The notes under the pieces: model-generated | What the model was told of the DNA's origin: nothing | The model's input: only the letters and a program-made list of their open reading frames with translations | Databases searched by the model: none | Assembly (NCBI GenBank): GCA_035541855.1 | Contig: DATKMM010000068.1 | Coordinates: forward strand, 1-6,011 | Source of the DNA: JAJXYP01 sp035541855 | Lineage (GTDB): Bacteria > Patescibacteriota > Minisyncoccia > UBA6257 > 2-01-FULL-56-20 | Length of the DNA: 6,011 bases | Direction of reading: 5' to 3' | In this document: positions 4,187-6,011 of the stretch, one piece after another | Layout of the letters: every line of letters begins with the position of its first letter | How positions within the stretch are numbered: the first letter of the stretch is position 1 | Program-made: the position numbers and the translations under genes

Positions 4187-6011
4187 CTTTGCATTCGCCG
4201 CGGATGATCTTGTCCGCCAGCCTATCAAGGATAACCTTTTGCAGGAGGCGCTTCAACGGGCGGGCGCCGAACTCGGCGCTGAACCCCTCTTTTGCCAGGT
4301 ATTCGCGCGCGGCCGGCTCGATCTCGAGCTTGATGTTGTGCTCCTCCTCCAGGCGGCGTTCGATGAGGTCGAGCTGGATGTCCACGATCTTCCCGATGTC
4401 CGCGCGGCGGAGCGGGTTGAAAATGACGATCTCGTCGATGCGGTTCAGGAACTCGGGCCGGAAATTGTGGCGCAGGGCGTCCATAACGCGCTCGCGGTAA
4501 TCCCCCTCCTCCGGCTTCTCGCCCGGCGCGCTGAACCCGATGCGGGACATCGCCTTCAGGTATTCGCTCCCGACGTTCGAGGTCATGATGATAATGGTGT
4601 TCTTGAAGTTGATCGTCTTGCCCTTGCTGTCCGTCAGGCGGCCGTTGTCGAGCACCTGCAGGAGCAGGTTGAACACCTCCGGATGGGCCTTCTCGATCTC
4701 GTCGAACAGGATGAGACTGTACGGCCGGTGGCGAAGCATCTCCGTGAGCTGGCCGCCCTCCTCGTGGCCGACATAGCCCGGCGGCGAGCCGATGAGGCGC
4801 GAGACCGCGTAGCGCTCCATGTATTCCGACATGTCGATGCGGATCAGCGCCTTGTCGTCGTTGAACATGAACTCCGCGAGCGCCTTGGCGAGCTCGGTCT
4901 TGCCCACGCCGGTCGGCCCGAGGAACATGAAGGACCCGATCGGCCGGTTGACGTCCGAAAGCCCGGCCCTCGCCCGGCGCAAGGCCGAAGCGACGGCCGT
5001 GATCCCCTCCTCCTGGCCGATCACGCGCCCGCGCAGGACGTCCTCGATGCGGATGAGCTTGTCGGTATCGGTCTCGAGCATCCGCTTCAGCGGGATGCCG
5101 GTCCAGACCGCGACCACGGCGGCGACATCTTCTTTGTCCACCGCCTCCTTCAGGAACCGGTCGTTTTCCGAAACCGCTTTCGCGCCCCTGCCGCGCTTGG
5201 TCTTGGCGCCGGCGCCCGCGCCGAAGTTCTTCTTTTCGAACATCTGGAAGTCCTTTTCCGACTGCGGCAGTTCGCCGTAGACAATCTGCGCCACGCGCTC
5301 CAGGTTGCCCTCGCGCTCGGCCATTTCCGCTTCGCGCTTCAGGTTGTCCACTTTCTGCCGGAGCTGGTGCAGGGTCTCGAACTTTATCTTCTCCGAATGC
5401 CATTTGCCCGAAAGCTCGTCGTTATCCTCCTTCAGCTTGGCGAGCGTGACGTCAATTTCCCTGATGCGCGCCTTGCCCCGTTCGCCTTCCTTCGCAAGCG
5501 CCTGCTTCTCGATCTCCAGTTTCGTGATCTCGCGGCGGATGTGGTCCAGTTCTTTCGGCAGACTTTCGGATTCCAGGCGGCGGGCGGCGGCGGCCTCGTC
5601 GATCAGGTCGACCGCCTTGTCCGGCAGGAACCGGTCGGTGATGTACCGCGCCGAGAGATTGACCGCCTCCACGATGGCCTCGTCGCTGATGCGCATGCCG
5701 TGGTGGATCTCGTACTTCTCCTTCAGGCCGCGCAGGATGGCGATAGAATCCTCGATCGTCGGCTCCTCAACCATGATCGGCTGGAAGCGCCGCTCGAGCG
5801 CCGGGTCTTTTTCGATGTATTTCTGGTATTCGCGGATGGTCGTCGCGCCGATGGCGTGCAGTTCGCCGCGCGCGAGGGCGGGTTTCAGCAGGTTCGACGC
5901 GTCCACCGCGCCTTCCGCCGCGCCGGCGCCGACGATCGTGTGGATCTCGTCGATAAAAAGGATGATCTGGCCGGCGGCGTTCTTCACTTCGCGCATGAAC
6001 GCCTTCAGGCG
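4131..6011 (-). CDS. clpB: ClpB-like AAA+ unfoldase/disaggregase (N-terminus outside window)
   Basis: 626 codons are open from the window edge to TAA 4131; the N domain and first Walker A are missing. Numbering from the codon at 6011: NBD1 Walker B is ILFIDE (17-22), followed by the usual GATTIREYQKYIEKD stretch. Residues about 150-260 are a full-length coiled-coil M-domain (including AEREGNLERVAQIVYGELP), as in ClpB rather than the half-length one of ClpC. NBD2 has Walker A GPTGVGKT (365-372), Walker B LILFDE (433-438), sensor-1 TSN (477-479), arginine finger in FLNRIDE (Arg524) and sensor-2 GAR (582-584). All are intact, so ATP-driven threading of aggregated protein in the cytoplasm is expected. 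Two oddities: a basic Gly/Ala linker after the M-domain (about 263-280) and an IGF tripeptide (491-493) placed like the ClpP-docking loop of ClpC. It probably shares a transcript with the overlapping membrane-protein gene. Confidence 0.9.
   Translation of the reverse strand, partial: RLKAFMREVKNAAGQIILFIDEIHTIVGAGAAEGAVDASNLLKPALARGELHAIGATTIREYQKYIEKDPALERRFQPIMVEEPTIEDSIAILRGLKEKYEIHHGMRISDEAIVEAVNLSARYITDRFLPDKAVDLIDEAAAARRLESESLPKELDHIRREITKLEIEKQALAKEGERGKARIREIDVTLAKLKEDNDELSGKWHSEKIKFETLHQLRQKVDNLKREAEMAEREGNLERVAQIVYGELPQSEKDFQMFEKKNFGAGAGAKTKRGRGAKAVSENDRFLKEAVDKEDVAAVVAVWTGIPLKRMLETDTDKLIRIEDVLRGRVIGQEEGITAVASALRRARAGLSDVNRPIGSFMFLGPTGVGKTELAKALAEFMFNDDKALIRIDMSEYMERYAVSRLIGSPPGYVGHEEGGQLTEMLRHRPYSLILFDEIEKAHPEVFNLLLQVLDNGRLTDSKGKTINFKNTIIIMTSNVGSEYLKAMSRIGFSAPGEKPEEGDYRERVMDALRHNFRPEFLNRIDEIVIFNPLRRADIGKIVDIQLDLIERRLEEEHNIKLEIEPAAREYLAKEGFSAEFGARPLKRLLQKVILDRLADKIIRGECKDGGKVKVNFKANALVFTA

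Noticed and set aside
4187..4228. Membrane-protein start at TTG 4228
   Set aside because: An AAAAGG lies at fair spacing, but it would extend the clpB overlap to 98 bp and add a hydrophilic N-terminus; kept as an alternative only.
4225..5403. Minus-strand open frame of 392 codons
   Set aside because: It is in another frame of the clpB gene, rich in Arg/Gly/Pro from GC-rich codons, while the clpB frame shows all AAA+ motifs.
1..6011. CRISPR array or diversity-generating retroelement
   Set aside because: There are no regularly spaced direct repeats, no reverse transcriptase and no template/variable repeat pair; the tandem repeats found are short coding linkers.

Overview
The window most resembles a candidate-phyla-radiation (Patescibacteria) genome of Parcubacteria type. 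The best evidence is the secreted protein at 1-1644. It joins a Sec signal peptide, a short Gln-rich coiled coil, a peptidoglycan-binding domain, a Thr/Gly linker and Ig-like repeats, an architecture I associate with Parcubacteria surface proteins. DNA is moderately GC-rich, genes are tightly packed, and standard code 11 fits: TGA is used as a stop. The lineage is inferred from protein style; no rRNA marker is present.

All five protein genes lie on the minus strand, so transcription runs from 6011 towards 1. In that order they are: the C-terminal two thirds of a ClpB-like AAA+ unfoldase (6011-4131, start outside the window); a polytopic membrane protein overlapping its end (4186-3485); a compact RAYT / IS200-like element with a Y1 (HUH) transposase (3424-2729) between 19-bp perfect inverted repeats (2722-2740 and 3468-3486); a protein with an N-terminal helical domain, an acidic linker and a C-terminal DeoR-like winged helix (2687-1965); and the secreted surface protein (1644-1, C-terminus outside the window). 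The last gene is easily missed because it has no stop codon inside the window.

The mobile element fits very closely between its neighbours. One repeat supplies two bases of the membrane-protein stop codon. The other contains the transposase stop, forms a terminator-like hairpin, and touches the -35 box of the next gene. That next gene has a near-ideal promoter (TTGTTT-N17-TATAAT) whose predicted transcription start falls on or one base before its most likely ATG, so its mRNA may be leaderless. The -10 box sits between inverted ATTGCCG/CGGCAAT half-sites. More copies of this heptamer cluster inside the gene and in the 3' end of the transposase gene, suggesting an autoregulatory circuit.

The 320-bp gap before the surface-protein gene holds a consensus -10 box, a possible RNA of about 105 nt ending at an intrinsic terminator, and a hairpin in the region just upstream of the surface-protein start. 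This could be a small RNA or an attenuated leader. The least ordinary points are the wHTH promoter/operator arrangement, the ClpC-like IGF loop on a ClpB-type body, and the promoter-terminator pair upstream of the surface protein.
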